64,000 bases of DNA from Drosophila pseudoobscura (lineage: Eukaryota > Arthropoda > Insecta > Diptera > Drosophilidae), in assembly GCF_009870125.1 (NCBI RefSeq), contig NC_046681.1:25814001-25878000 (forward strand), written 5' to 3'. Below, piece after piece: positions 22,301-32,755 of this stretch. Both the position numbers and the translations under genes were made by a program. The notes beneath the pieces are model-generated. The model was not told the DNA's origin and made no database searches. It saw only the letters and a list, made by a program, of their open reading frames with translations. Each line of letters starts with the position of its first letter. The stretch's first letter is position 1.

Positions 22301-25300
22301 TTGATTAGCAATTTTACATCTTTTACAAGCATAAATATACGAGCAGTAGATACAGGTGTACAGTGTACAGGTGTATATACTGTGCAGGCCATGTGCACAG
22401 GTGCATGTTTGGTGGTTTCGAAATGAGGGAAAAACATTCAGTGAGACGATCCAAAAAACCTCCAGTCGAGTCGAGTCTGTTCGTGATGAGCGAAATAAAC
22501 AAGAAATTGTGTATGCAAGAGACATCACATCATAGAGCTTTCATACATAGCAGGTACCAGTGCCAGTGCGAGTACTCCTTCTTTTTGGGGTTACAATAAT
22601 ACAATAGATAAAAGACAAGACCCCTCCCTGCCTTTCATATGATGAAACCTGGCGTGCTGTGCATTTCAAAGACTTACAAAACCGATAAACCCCCGTTACA
22701 ATAAAGTTCAAGAACATGACGCGTTTTCTAACTGCAACAAAACCATAAAAATGAAGCGAATATCGTCGTATTGTATGCGAGTAACCATCCATGTGATGTG
22801 TCTGTCTCTGTCTCCCCCTCTCCCTCTTCCTCTCTTCCTTTGGCATTAACCTGCTTCGACCATCAAAAGCCTGGGCAAAAAGCGAGACCAAACCAATTAC
22901 AGTGGAACTTCTGTAACACTAACGAAAGTCCATTAGAAATTAGCATTTGAATGGTGTGAATTTTTGGGTTGGAATTCTTAAAGAACTATGGAATCTCTTA
23001 CAAAACATGAACTTTTTTTGGCTATAGGGAAAAACACTCATAGCTTCATGCTTTATTTTGTATTATTTGCGGAATTACAATATAAATCATTGAACTCGAA
23101 CACATTTACGTTTAAATCAAACAAGATTTGAGGTAGAAAATACGAAATTTTAATAATTTTGGAGAAGAATGAAATGCTAAAATACAAGTCAATTTGGATG
23201 ACCTTTCAGACTTAAATAACAATTGAATTTGCATAGTTCTTTCAATCTTTTTTATTAAATTTGATCGAAAGATAGACCTTTGAAAAGCAGGGGTAGATAC
23301 ATATCTCTGGTTTGTTTATGTAGAAATTATAGTTAGGGAAGTTCGAAAAAGGGAAACTAAATCTTGAGATCCTAAAATGTCATTTTAACAGACCATCTTT
23401 TAAAGTACTTGGCTGTACAGGCCTTCATGGACCATTGATATTAATTAATATATTCAACAAAGTGTTTACAATATTTATTGGAAAAAGGTCTGTGTAACAC
23501 AGCGATCTTTATTTTATAGGAACTTCCTTTTAGAGAAGTACGACTGTAACTTAAAGCATACTTCATTCACTGGTGGACTTGGACAATAGCGAGGCATTAA
23601 GTTGCTAATAGAGAAGAGCCTATGCGAGTATGCTCAATAATTGCAACTTGTGGCAGCAGCAGAGCCCCAGAAGGCGGCGCATATATGTATGTACCGCCGA
23701 GTACTCGAACACTTACGAGCACTCGCGAGTATGTAGCAAAAAAACACATGGATACATAGATAAAATTTACGATGCAAATTGCGGCAATGCATAAACAACA
23801 ACGAACGAGAAACAACACTAACAATGGCCGGCTGACCCCGTTATTTGTTGAACTGTACACGAAATAGCTATAAAGATAAAGAAAAATGAAAATCGCATGC
23901 CCTGCCACAACATGCAATGAGGCATAAAGATTGTTTAGGCCCGTCAACACCCCCAGAAAAGCACACACACACACACACACCTGCAGGAGGAAGTGTGAAG
24001 TTTCGATCCGATTCGATTCGATTCATTGGAATGAAAACAATCGATAAAAATTAGGCTAAATGGGGAAACATTGGATGGGAGGATGTGAGGATGAGTGTTA
24101 CCACACATCGACCACAGCAGGTGCCAAGGCGGAAGAGTGGTACAGTCCCACACACCCGCAGAGAGACTCCCTCCTAGTGTATTGGGCGGTAAATAGATAA
24201 ATCAAGATCTTTCATTGAATTAATTTCATTTAAAAAGCGGGAATTGGCAGAAAGCGGAGAGACAGCATTGCCAGCAGCAACAATAAGACCACACACACTC
24301 ACAGCATTGCCAGTTGTCACATTGACGCAATCCAACAAAAGCTATTAAAGAAAACACAGAGAAAGAGAGCTGGTGGCATGGGAGAGTGCTTCAATTGAAG
24401 TTAATTGAAGGCAGGGCAGGTGTGGTCAAGGCTATTATAAGTTACGGCATAGAACCCTAAAAAAAGGTCACTACAGAACCTCAGAAATAGGAAAGGTGTT
24501 TTGGGTGTCCAACAGCAATCGCAACAAGGGGCTTTGTGATCGAATCATCCACAAAACAAGTCGCATATTCTCCCTATAGGTCATTATCATTTATCATTTA
24601 CCGTGGGGTTCAATGCCCACACACACACAATTTTTGGCAAAGTCAAAAGTTCAAACGTTTGCTTCCGTTCGACTTCCGACAGTATACGAGTATGTGGGCA
24701 GGAAATTGTGGATAAAAATGTAAATAAAAACCCATTTACCCATCTAATTGTGTAATATTTTAAAAGAGAAAACACCAGATCGCGTGAGGAGTCGAGTCTT
24801 GCGGCAGATGAGCAGCAGGGAATATCAGTGGCCAAAGCAACAGCCAACAATGGTGGCGGAAACAAGTTGCACAGGCTTCACTCGACCTTGCCGCCGACAA
24901 CTGAAGGATGTCGATGGCGATGATGGCGATGATGACGATGATGATTGCAACAACTAGAAACGAGTCAAACTAGTTGGGAACGAAACCTGGAGCTCTCTAG
25001 CTAAAAATACTACAAACTGAAACTAAAATGCAAGTGGCCCCACACAAGGCCAGACCAGACCAGATTTCAGCCAAGGAAGCCCGCTCCACGATCTTCACGC
25101 TCTCCACTCTCCGCTCGTCTGGACAACACTCCGCGAATGAGCATTACACAAATCGTTAGGCAATCGTTAGATACTGCCACTTCCACTGTCGCTCAACTTT
25201 CAGTTTCAATTTCAATTAGAAGCCACGTAATGCCGGGTGCCACAGAAGAGAAATAATTGTACAAAAAGAAAGGAAGAAAAACTATTAATAAAGTTTCGCT

Positions 25301-26880
25301 TTCGTTCGGAAAGCTCATAATTGTATTATGGGGGGATCTTCATAAATAATAAATAATTGTAAGAGTACGAGTACGAGTGCGAGTGCAAGTATCTGTATCG
25401 ACAAATTGCGTGATTGTGCAAGGCATTAAGGAGAGGACTGAGATGAAAGATAGTGAAAGTAATTAAAAGAGATGGTTGGATGGATGGATGGATGGATGGG
25501 GGGGAATCATCTCTCAAGCGTGATGATGGAAAGGTGTCACTCGTGTATTTTAACCGCAGTCAAAGATGGCCAATTAATTTGTGGCTGTCTGCCGCAGTGT
25601 TACGCCGTCTTCTCGCTGTCTTTAATTAACTTCAATTGCAGTCTCCCATGGCATCGCCATCTATCTCTCTTTCGCTTGGGTTCGCCTTAATAATATCTGT
25701 TGGATTGCGTCAATGTGACAATTGCTGGAGTTTTTGCATTTTCTGTTGGCACTGCTGTTTGGTCGTGAGGTGTTTCGATATTTTGCTTTCGTTTGAATTA
25801 CGTCTCCCCGCTTTCCAGCTGTTTAAATGCAATTAATTTAACATAGGCCTGTGTTTATTGAATTATATTTCATCAATTTAGCAACCAATACAGAGGAGAA
25901 GGTGTTTCTATCTCTCTCTCTGTGGGTGTGGGAATGTACCACACTCTATACTCTATCTTGGCATGTGGCATCTGTGTCTTTAGCAGGGCCCTGAATTTTT
26001 TTCATCGTCTATAATTAGCAGATAATTGTTTACTAAATAAAGATGATTCGGACTATTTAATGTATGTACTCGCAACGGAAACTGTCCCTTATTCGAGGAT
26101 GTAACATTCCATACAAAAGCCTTGCTCTTTTTCCAACAGAACAGCTTTTGTAGGCGTCATGAGAGCCCTTGTTAATTTTATGCAGGGCTTAAATTGTTGG
26201 GAAATTTAGCCTGAAATTGGGTTGTCTGCCCACCCGTAACCACCTCTGACCTCTGACTCTTTACGCCTGTGCCTTCTGCACCCACGATTGCATTATCGAT
26301 TGGTTATACCCCCACACACGCCCATAGTATGGAGGGGTCTCTTGTGGCTCGTGTCTCGTGTCTGGTGTCTGTGGGTCAATGACATCTCTCTTCTAACGTT
26401 CCATCTTTATTCATTGTTGACTAATTGATTTGCGTTTCTGCTCTGTTCTGCTCTTTCCTTTGCAGCTACGACACGGCTCGCGATGGTTTCTTGGACCTAA
26501 ATGAGCTCAAGTTCATGATGGAGAAACTGGGTGCACCGCAAACCCATTTGGGCCTCAAGAAAATGATCGCCGAGGTGGATGAGGACAACGACGGGAAGAT
26601 CTCGTTCCGTGAGTTCCTGCTGATCTATCGCAAGGCCCAGGCCGGCGAGCTGGACAGCGAATCGGGTCTGAATCAGTTGGCCCGTCTCACCGAAATCGAT
26701 GTGGACCAGGTGGGCGTCAGTGGAGCCAAGAACTTCTTCGAGGCAAAGATCGAACAGCAGCTAAGGACGAACAAGTTCCATGACGAGATCCGGCAGGAGC
26801 AGGAGGATCGACGCCGCGAGGAGGAGGAGCGTTTACAGCGCCGGCAGCAGTTCCAGCAGCGGGCGGCGATCTTCCAATAA
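16334..26880 (+). CDS. Swip-1: Swiprosin-1 (EF-hand domain protein)
   Basis: Two coding exons, 16334-16587 and 26466-26880, joined in phase 2 across a 9.9-kb intron, give 222 aa, near the fly family length. The N-terminus is Ser/Thr-rich with a run of eight Thr. The conserved block RTFKVVNVYTEFHEFSRKQIKDYQ precedes two EF hands. Loop 1, DTARDGFLDLNE, begins just after the splice junction; loop 2, DEDNDGKISFRE, follows about 36 residues later. Both keep the acidic ligands at loop positions 1, 3, 5 and 12. The C-terminus is a charged coiled coil (EIRQEQEDRRREEEERLQRR). Swiprosins (EFHD1/2) bind calcium and actin and act in cell migration and myoblast fusion. AATAAA lies at about 27339. The long intron probably carries enhancers. 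Confidence 0.95.
19298..19340. repeat. GAGTAC hexamer-type repeat
   Basis: Imperfect tandem run of gagtac/gagtacgagtac. A similar run occurs at about 25363-25395 in the same intron. Confidence 0.8.
19781..19811. repeat. (CCA)n microsatellite
   Basis: About ten perfect ccacca triplets in the Swip-1 intron. Confidence 0.9.
20611..20636. repeat. (GCCATA)n microsatellite
   Basis: Four near-perfect gccata hexamers in the Swip-1 intron. Confidence 0.85.
23962..23980. repeat. (CA)n microsatellite
   Basis: Perfect ca dinucleotide run of about nine units in the Swip-1 intron. Confidence 0.9.
25476..25499. repeat. (GGAT)n microsatellite
   Basis: About six ggat tetramers followed by a G run in the Swip-1 intron. 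Confidence 0.85.
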
Positions 26881-27949
26881 AGACCCTGTCCCCTTTTGTA
26901 GTCTAGCGCGTAATGCTTTTTTGGGCGTAGGTTAAACAAAATGTGGAACTAATCTTAGGAGGAGCAGGCAGGCAGGCAGAAGCAGGCATTTTTCAAGCAT
27001 CAAGCACATCACATACGAGTACTACTGTAATCCAATATCCCATATCCATATTAATCGTCCATATATATACATACATGCATACATACTACATAAAACATAC
27101 CTACTACATAGATAAACGATCCATACCAAATGCCTAAGTTATACACTATAATTAGTTACTCGATTTAAGTGGGGAATAAGTTTTAGTTTTTTTCGTTTCA
27201 TTCTGTTTTTATGTTCTTTGAATTTTTCTGCTTTGTTTTATGTTTAGTTTTTATTTTCACAAAATTTGTTTCTTTTTATTGCAATTTGTAATTGTAGTGC
27301 CATTTTTTATTTGTGTTTTCTTTTTTAGTTTTGTTTTTAATAAAAGTGAGGAAAATCGAATAGATTTATGTTGATAAGCAAAAACCATAAACCATCTTAT
27401 TGCCAACCTTCTTTGTATATATAGAAAACCTTTGTTGAATATTGAATTTGGTTTCAAATCGGAATATATGCAATTTAAGTTTGAATTTCAGTATTTTCAT
27501 ATGTTAAATTAAGCCATCAAAAGCAATACTAACGCATTAAATATGAATATTGAATACAAAATACATACTTTTAGTGAGCGCAAAACTTATAACGCAAACT
27601 GAATAAATTGATAAATAAATGTATATAATACAAATAATATGTTTTAACTACTGATTTCTTTTATAATTATTCATATTCTATTGAGATTCAGTCGCCTATT
27701 TGAAGGATTGGCAGCATACTCCATAATCGTAAATCTTTATAGCCCTAGGCCACAAGAGCCCCCCATAACGCCAAGAGCTGCATGCCAAGTCGAACTCTTC
27801 ATAGCCTTTGAGGGTGAGGCCACTAAGCAGGCACCCCATGGAGCTCCATGGGGCTCAGTGCTGATAAATAGAAGCAATACATTAGGCTCGCAAAAGAGCA
27901 CAACGTTTCAGCTTTATTCTGTGGAAAGATTTCCCTTTAGTTTCGTGGC
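26881..27949. other. Swip-1 3' UTR and convergent intergenic
   Basis: AT-rich, with an AATAAA at about 27339-27344 on the plus strand for Swip-1. A TTTATT at 27913-27918 reads AATAAA on the minus strand, 32 bases past the stop of the zinc-finger gene. No gene in between is supported. Confidence 0.5.
27913..27918 (-). terminator. Polyadenylation signal of the THAP/ZAD gene
   Basis: TTTATT on the plus strand, that is AATAAA on the gene's strand, 32 bases beyond the stop codon. Confidence 0.55.
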
Positions 27950-30391
27950 TCACTCTCCTGCCCCGCCACGATGCTGGGAGTGTCTGCATCTCAGCATATC
28001 GCACTTGAGGGCATAGCAATGCCTACACACTGGACACTCGTGTGGCTTGAGCTGTAGGTGGTAGCCCTTGATGTGCTGCGAAAGGCCGTTCCGTCGTTTA
28101 AAGACACGCTGACAGATGCCACACTTGTGCTGTCGCTCCGTCGTGTGGGTGATGTGATGCTGTCTTAGACCACTGAGCGATCCGAACGACTTCTTGCACA
28201 CGCTGCAGGCGTAGGTGGTGGTCACAGTTGGTGTTTGCGATTGCGATTGCGATTGAACGGCAACAACTCTCCGCGCCTTCGTCTGAACCTTTGCCTTGGA
28301 CGGGGAATGGCGTGGTCGGCACTTGAGCTCGTGCCGGCGATAGAGTCGCCAATGAGTGAAGGTAATGGCCTGGCAGTGACGGCACTTGAAACTCTGCAGA
28401 CGCCGCGTACTCCTCAGCGACAGGGACTGACAAATGTAGCGCATATGTTGCCGTAGACCCAGACGCGAGCTGAACAGCTTCAGGCAGCCGCAGCATCTGG
28501 CGGCAAAGGGACGATTCAGCTTGGCAAAGTGCGTTTTCAGTTGCCGATGGCGTAGCAGTCGATTTAGGCTGGCAAATCCTCTTCCGCAGTGTTCACAGCG
28601 ATGCCGGTTCGGATTCTGTTTCGTAGTATGCTTCAGTATCCTACACTTCCGCTGCAGACGACGATATTGGAAGGCCAGCTTGGCCAGATTGGCCGTGACC
28701 ACCGCCAGTTGGGGGTCTGCGGCAGGATTCACTGCCACTGGCGCCGCTGCCGCCGCCGCTGTTAACTGTGCTGCCGTCGGTAGGATATCGTTGTGATGCA
28801 GAAAGCTGCGCTGCATGTCCAGTATGTCGATCTTTTTCTTCGCCGGCAGCTGAGTGGGCACCGGACTGGCGGCGGCGGCGACTGCTGCTGGGGTGTTCTG
28901 CCAGTCCGATTGCCAGTACTCATTCGGTTGTGTTGCTGGCAGGCCCACAGAGCAGCCGCTAGCCTCCAGTTTGAGCTGGTTCGTTGGAATGCTGGGCAGG
29001 CTGATGTTCAAGGGTGGCACACTCACCATCGGTGTGGGTGTACTGTGGGCGTGGGTGTAATGCTGGCTTAGACCATCCACCGTAATGAACTTGGCCGTGC
29101 AGAGGCTGCAGTTGTGCAGACGAAAGGCGGCCGAGGACTGCACCACGCTGTCGTTGAGCACCACAATGTTGGGCTTGGGCGGAACAGCTGGGGGCGGCAG
29201 CAGTTCGCATAGCATTTGATTTGGTATCTGGCTGACATTGGTCACAATGGGCTTGCAGGAGCGGGGCTCTGGAGCTGATGTGGGCGGCGGGGGCAGCAGC
29301 AGCGGTGGCGGTTCGGCAGATTCAACGCCTTCCACTTTCTCCGTTTTGTACTGATGCGGCGGCAGCACCCAATCCTCCTTGGCATAATTGTGCTCTTCGT
29401 TGAGGAGCTCGGATTGAAGCATCTCATTAGCCGTGGGCAGATCCCCTGAAGTGCGGGGCTGCTTCGCCTGGCACTGCCCGACATCCGCATCATCTGGTAT
29501 GTTGATAAACGGATCATCTAGATTAATAATCTCCATGATATCACAGTTATTTATTATGTCCTGGGCATTTAGCATGGGAAAATCGCAGAATTGGAACTTC
29601 TGTTCAGTTTCATCGTTGGTGCCGGGCTCATGGTCGCACCCATCATCCAAGGCCATGTCTAGTTCGTCGGGGAATAGATTGTCCAGGCTCTCGCAGGCCT
29701 CCTGCTTCACCCGCACCAGTGGTTCCTGTTTAATCTTCAACTGACGTCGATATTTCCGCTGCAGTTCGCTTTGAGTTTGCAGAACCACATCGATGAATTG
29801 CGAGAAGCGTTCCAGCTTCTTGTAGCACTCCGAGCAAATATCCTTGGGCAGCGTATCATCCTGCAGGATTTGTAGAGTTGGAAAACACTTCTGAATCATG
29901 CCAAAGAGCTCGAAACTATTGTCAAACGAAACGCAGTCCATAGCAGAGGAACCACAGAAGCGACAGGTGCCCTTTGTACCACTGACTGGAGCTTCGGCGG
30001 CACTGGACAGCGTCTGTTTACCAGCACACTCTTGCCATCGGCTGTTGGTCACCTGTTCCACAACCACATTCAATGATTCTGATTCCGTCAAACGCACTGA
30101 TGGCACTGCATTCTTTTTCAGAGTTTTCCGGTTATGGCTGCAACTGAAATCTGTATCCACGAAGTGGCGACTGCAGACAGCACTCCACCGGGATGGCATC
30201 CATTGGGCACTACGTTGCGTAAATTCCTTCCACTTCTGGAACAAATCCTTTCGCTTGAAGGGGAATCTGTAAGTGCAATCATCAGAAGTTGTTTTACAAT
30301 TTTGAATGCGAGCCACCCACTTGTGGAATGATATACTAGTAGCGTGCGCATATTTATCGTTGCAATTTACCACCGCGCAATATGCGGGCAT
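27950..30391 (-). CDS. THAP + ZAD + C2H2 zinc-finger DNA-binding protein
   Basis: Two minus-strand exons, 30391-30321 and 30266-27950, flank a 54-base intron (gtgggt...ttacag) and encode 795 aa. The intron is a multiple of three without a stop, so an unspliced reading also stays open. Only removal restores the THAP motif FHKFPFKRKDLFQKW. The THAP C2CH module (C5, C10, then CSRHF and AVP) occupies about residues 1-85. A ZAD dimerisation domain (CRFCG at the start, CSECYKKLERF at the end) follows at about 125-200. A long acidic and Gln/Pro-rich middle leads to about seven C2H2 or C2HC fingers (for example CSVCKKSFGSLSGLRQHHITH minus its last residue, and CGICQRVFKRRNGLSQH). It is probably a nuclear transcription or chromatin factor. 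From memory the fly gene CG10631 is the likely orthologue. It is divergent from L2HGDH, 757 bases away. Confidence 0.92.
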   Translation of the reverse strand: MPAYCAVVNCNDKYAHATSISFHKWVARIQNCKTTSDDCTYRFPFKRKDLFQKWKEFTQRSAQWMPSRWSAVCSRHFVDTDFSCSHNRKTLKKNAVPSVRLTESESLNVVVEQVTNSRWQECAGKQTLSSAAEAPVSGTKGTCRFCGSSAMDCVSFDNSFELFGMIQKCFPTLQILQDDTLPKDICSECYKKLERFSQFIDVVLQTQSELQRKYRRQLKIKQEPLVRVKQEACESLDNLFPDELDMALDDGCDHEPGTNDETEQKFQFCDFPMLNAQDIINNCDIMEIINLDDPFINIPDDADVGQCQAKQPRTSGDLPTANEMLQSELLNEEHNYAKEDWVLPPHQYKTEKVEGVESAEPPPLLLPPPPTSAPEPRSCKPIVTNVSQIPNQMLCELLPPPAVPPKPNIVVLNDSVVQSSAAFRLHNCSLCTAKFITVDGLSQHYTHAHSTPTPMVSVPPLNISLPSIPTNQLKLEASGCSVGLPATQPNEYWQSDWQNTPAAVAAAASPVPTQLPAKKKIDILDMQRSFLHHNDILPTAAQLTAAAAAAPVAVNPAADPQLAVVTANLAKLAFQYRRLQRKCRILKHTTKQNPNRHRCEHCGRGFASLNRLLRHRQLKTHFAKLNRPFAARCCGCLKLFSSRLGLRQHMRYICQSLSLRSTRRLQSFKCRHCQAITFTHWRLYRRHELKCRPRHSPSKAKVQTKARRVVAVQSQSQSQTPTVTTTYACSVCKKSFGSLSGLRQHHITHTTERQHKCGICQRVFKRRNGLSQHIKGYHLQLKPHECPVCRHCYALKCDMLRCRHSQHRGGAGE

Positions 30392-31147
30392 GTCTTGGAA
30401 GGCAATCTATAAGCTCCAATTTGCAATATTTTATATACTTTGTTTTGTTTGTTTTTTGCCAAAAATTCCGTGCATCAGCTGTTTCTATTTTGCCATTCGC
30501 AGGGAAATGCAGTACGGGTAGTGTTGTAAGGCGACCACTAATCATAAAAAAAACGGGTTTATCCATGACCGGAACGTTAATACCCTTTCAGATCGATCGT
30601 TGCTATTGTATATATATAATATTTATCTGATCTGGATGTGATATGGTTCAGATTGATATCAAGGCATGAAATTACAGCATAAAGCTTTTTTTGTACACTA
30701 AATTGTATTGTATTGAAAAAATAGATGCTTTAAAAACTGGGAAATTGTTTTAATGTTGGCGAAGATCCGCTCTTTGCATTGCAAACATTTCCTCAAAATC
30801 ACTATACTCTCTGCAAGGGTACAAACAGCTGATAGTAACACATGTTATCCCCGCCACCCAACACACCCATTCCCTCATCCAAAAACACTTATCAATTAAC
30901 GCTTTTATGACGATTCCCCGTGTAGATCGTCTAGGCTGCGGCCCCAAATTTTCAGACGACCATACCACATACGAATTCTCGCCCCACGGAATTCTTTCAC
31001 TACTCTGCGCTTTAGTCTCTCTGTTCGTGCGGTGGCGGTTAGTACATACATATGTACTCTTTTGGGCAAGGTCAGACAAGGTCTTTGACATAGAAAAACG
31101 TACATTTTACGCCGGATTCGATTACGAGAAGAAAGTGAACAGGAACA
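30392..31147. other. Divergent promoter region
   Basis: Shared 5' region of the THAP/ZAD gene (minus) and L2HGDH (plus). It holds AT-rich sequence and a cagatcgatcg word near 30590. No coding frame is convincing. I could not assign a core promoter element. Confidence 0.45.
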
Positions 31148-32671
31148 ATGGCACAAGTGCGACAACTGTTACAAGTGGGTGGCCCACTTTTAGGACGTGG
31201 TCTGGCCAATGCCGGTGGTGCATCGACGGCCACCGCAGCGAAAAAGAACCACAAACGGTGGCAGAGCTCCTCGATTAGTGCTGGGTAAGAAAATCATAGA
31301 TAAGTTCCATTTTTATGGCGCGTGTGCGGTAATAATACTGCCCTCTCCAACCCCACCCAATAGAGATTACGATCTGGTTGTGGTCGGCGGCGGTATTGTG
31401 GGAGCGGCTTCTGCCAGAGAGATTCTTCTGCGGCATCCCTCGCTGAAGGTGGCCATTCTGGAGAAGGAGCCCAAGCTGGCCTTCCATCAGAGTGGACACA
31501 ACTCGGGAGTCATTCATGCCGGCATCTACTATAAGCCAGGCACTCTGAAGGCGCGTCTCTGTGTGGAGGGACTGCATTTGGCGTACAAGTATTTGGATGA
31601 CCACAAGATTCCGTACAAAAAAAGTGGCAAACTGATAGTGGCCACTGATGAGAAGGAAGTCAAGCTTCTGGAGGATCTTCAGCAGCGTGGCATTGCCAAC
31701 AAAGTGCCCGATCTCAAGATGATAGAGGGGGATGCCATCCGGGAGATTGAGCCTTTCTGCAAGGGCATCAAGGCTCTCCACAGTCCACACACTGGTATTG
31801 TGGACTGGGCTTTGGTCACGGAGCACTATGGCGAGGACTTTAAGCATGCAGGGGGTCGCATTTATCTGGACTACAATGTGACAAAGTTCAGCGAAACGAA
31901 AGAAGGAAGCGCCGACTATCCAGTGACCATCCATGGATCGAGGCCCGGTCAGATAGTACGCACCAAGAATGTTCTCACCTGCGGTGGCCTTCAGTCCGAT
32001 TTGCTGGCTGAGAAGACTGGCTGCCCCAAAGATCCTCGCATTGTGCCCTTCCGCGGAGAATACCTGCTGCTGTCCAAGGAGAAACAGCACATGGTAAAGG
32101 GTAACATCTACCCGGTGCCAGATCCACGATTCCCCTTCCTGGGCGTGCACTTTACCCCGCGAATGGATGGTTCCATTTGGCTGGGACCCAACGCTGTGTT
32201 GGCTCTGAAGCGGGAGGGTTACACGTGAGTGGGAGTCCGCTCCGAACAATATTATTCTGGTTCTAATTCCTTCTCGCTTACAGCTGGGGCGACATCAACC
32301 TCTTTGAGCTGTTCGATGCCCTGCGCTATCCCGGCTTCATGAAGATGGCCAGCAAATACATTGGCTTTGGCCTCAGCGAGATGTCCAAATCGGCCTTCAT
32401 CAATCTGCAGATCAAGGCCTTGCAAAAGTACATCCCCGACATCACCGAATACGACATCCAACGTGGTCCGGCGGGTGTGCGTGCCCAGGCCATGGATCTG
32501 CAGGGTAATCTGGTCGACGATTTTGTCTTTGATCGGGGCGTAGGATCTGGTGCTTTGGCCAAGCGCGTCTTGCATTGCCGTAATGCTCCATCGCCGGGTG
32601 CCACCAGCAGTTTGGCCATAGCCAAAATGATTGCTGATAAGATTGAGGGGGAATTTTCTATTGGCAAGTGA
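31148..32671 (+). CDS. L2HGDH: L-2-hydroxyglutarate dehydrogenase, mitochondrial
   Basis: Exons 31148-31284, 31364-32224 and 32284-32671 give 461 aa. Exon 1 encodes a basic, Ser/Ala-rich N-terminus without acidic residues (MAQVRQLLQVGG, KKNHKRWQSSS), fitting a mitochondrial import signal. The FAD-binding motif DLVVVGGGIVGAASAREI starts at about residue 48, and HQSGHNSGVIHAGIYYKPG is the family signature. Near the C-terminus comes IQRGPAGVRAQAMD, typical of L2HGDH and the DAO superfamily. The enzyme oxidises L-2-hydroxyglutarate to 2-oxoglutarate with FAD; loss in humans causes L-2-hydroxyglutaric aciduria. The fly gene CG10639 is, from memory, the orthologue. It converges with the TANGO6 homologue, whose stop is 85 bases away. 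Confidence 0.96.
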
Positions 32672-32755
32672 GACGATGATGATAAGAAATATGTTTGTTA
32701 ATTTGATCTTAAGCATTGCTCTTGCATTTAAAAGTTATTTTATTTTATAAAACCT

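Larger units (their letters stand above)
16588..26465 (+). other. Large Swip-1 intron
   Basis: This 9.9-kb intron has a gtaagt donor and tttgcag acceptor. It holds no coding frame that I trust. It has several microsatellites (CCA at 19781-19811, CA at 23962-23980, GGAT at about 25476-25499), GAGTAC-type hexamer runs near 19298-19340 and 25363-25395, and a GCCATA run at 20611-20636. No nested gene, transposon or RNA gene was recognised. Intronic enhancers are likely but not shown. Confidence 0.6.

Noticed and set aside
31275-32249. 324-codon minus-strand open frame
   Set aside because: It is antisense to L2HGDH exon 2, whose sense translation has the FAD and family motifs. The antisense frame has none.
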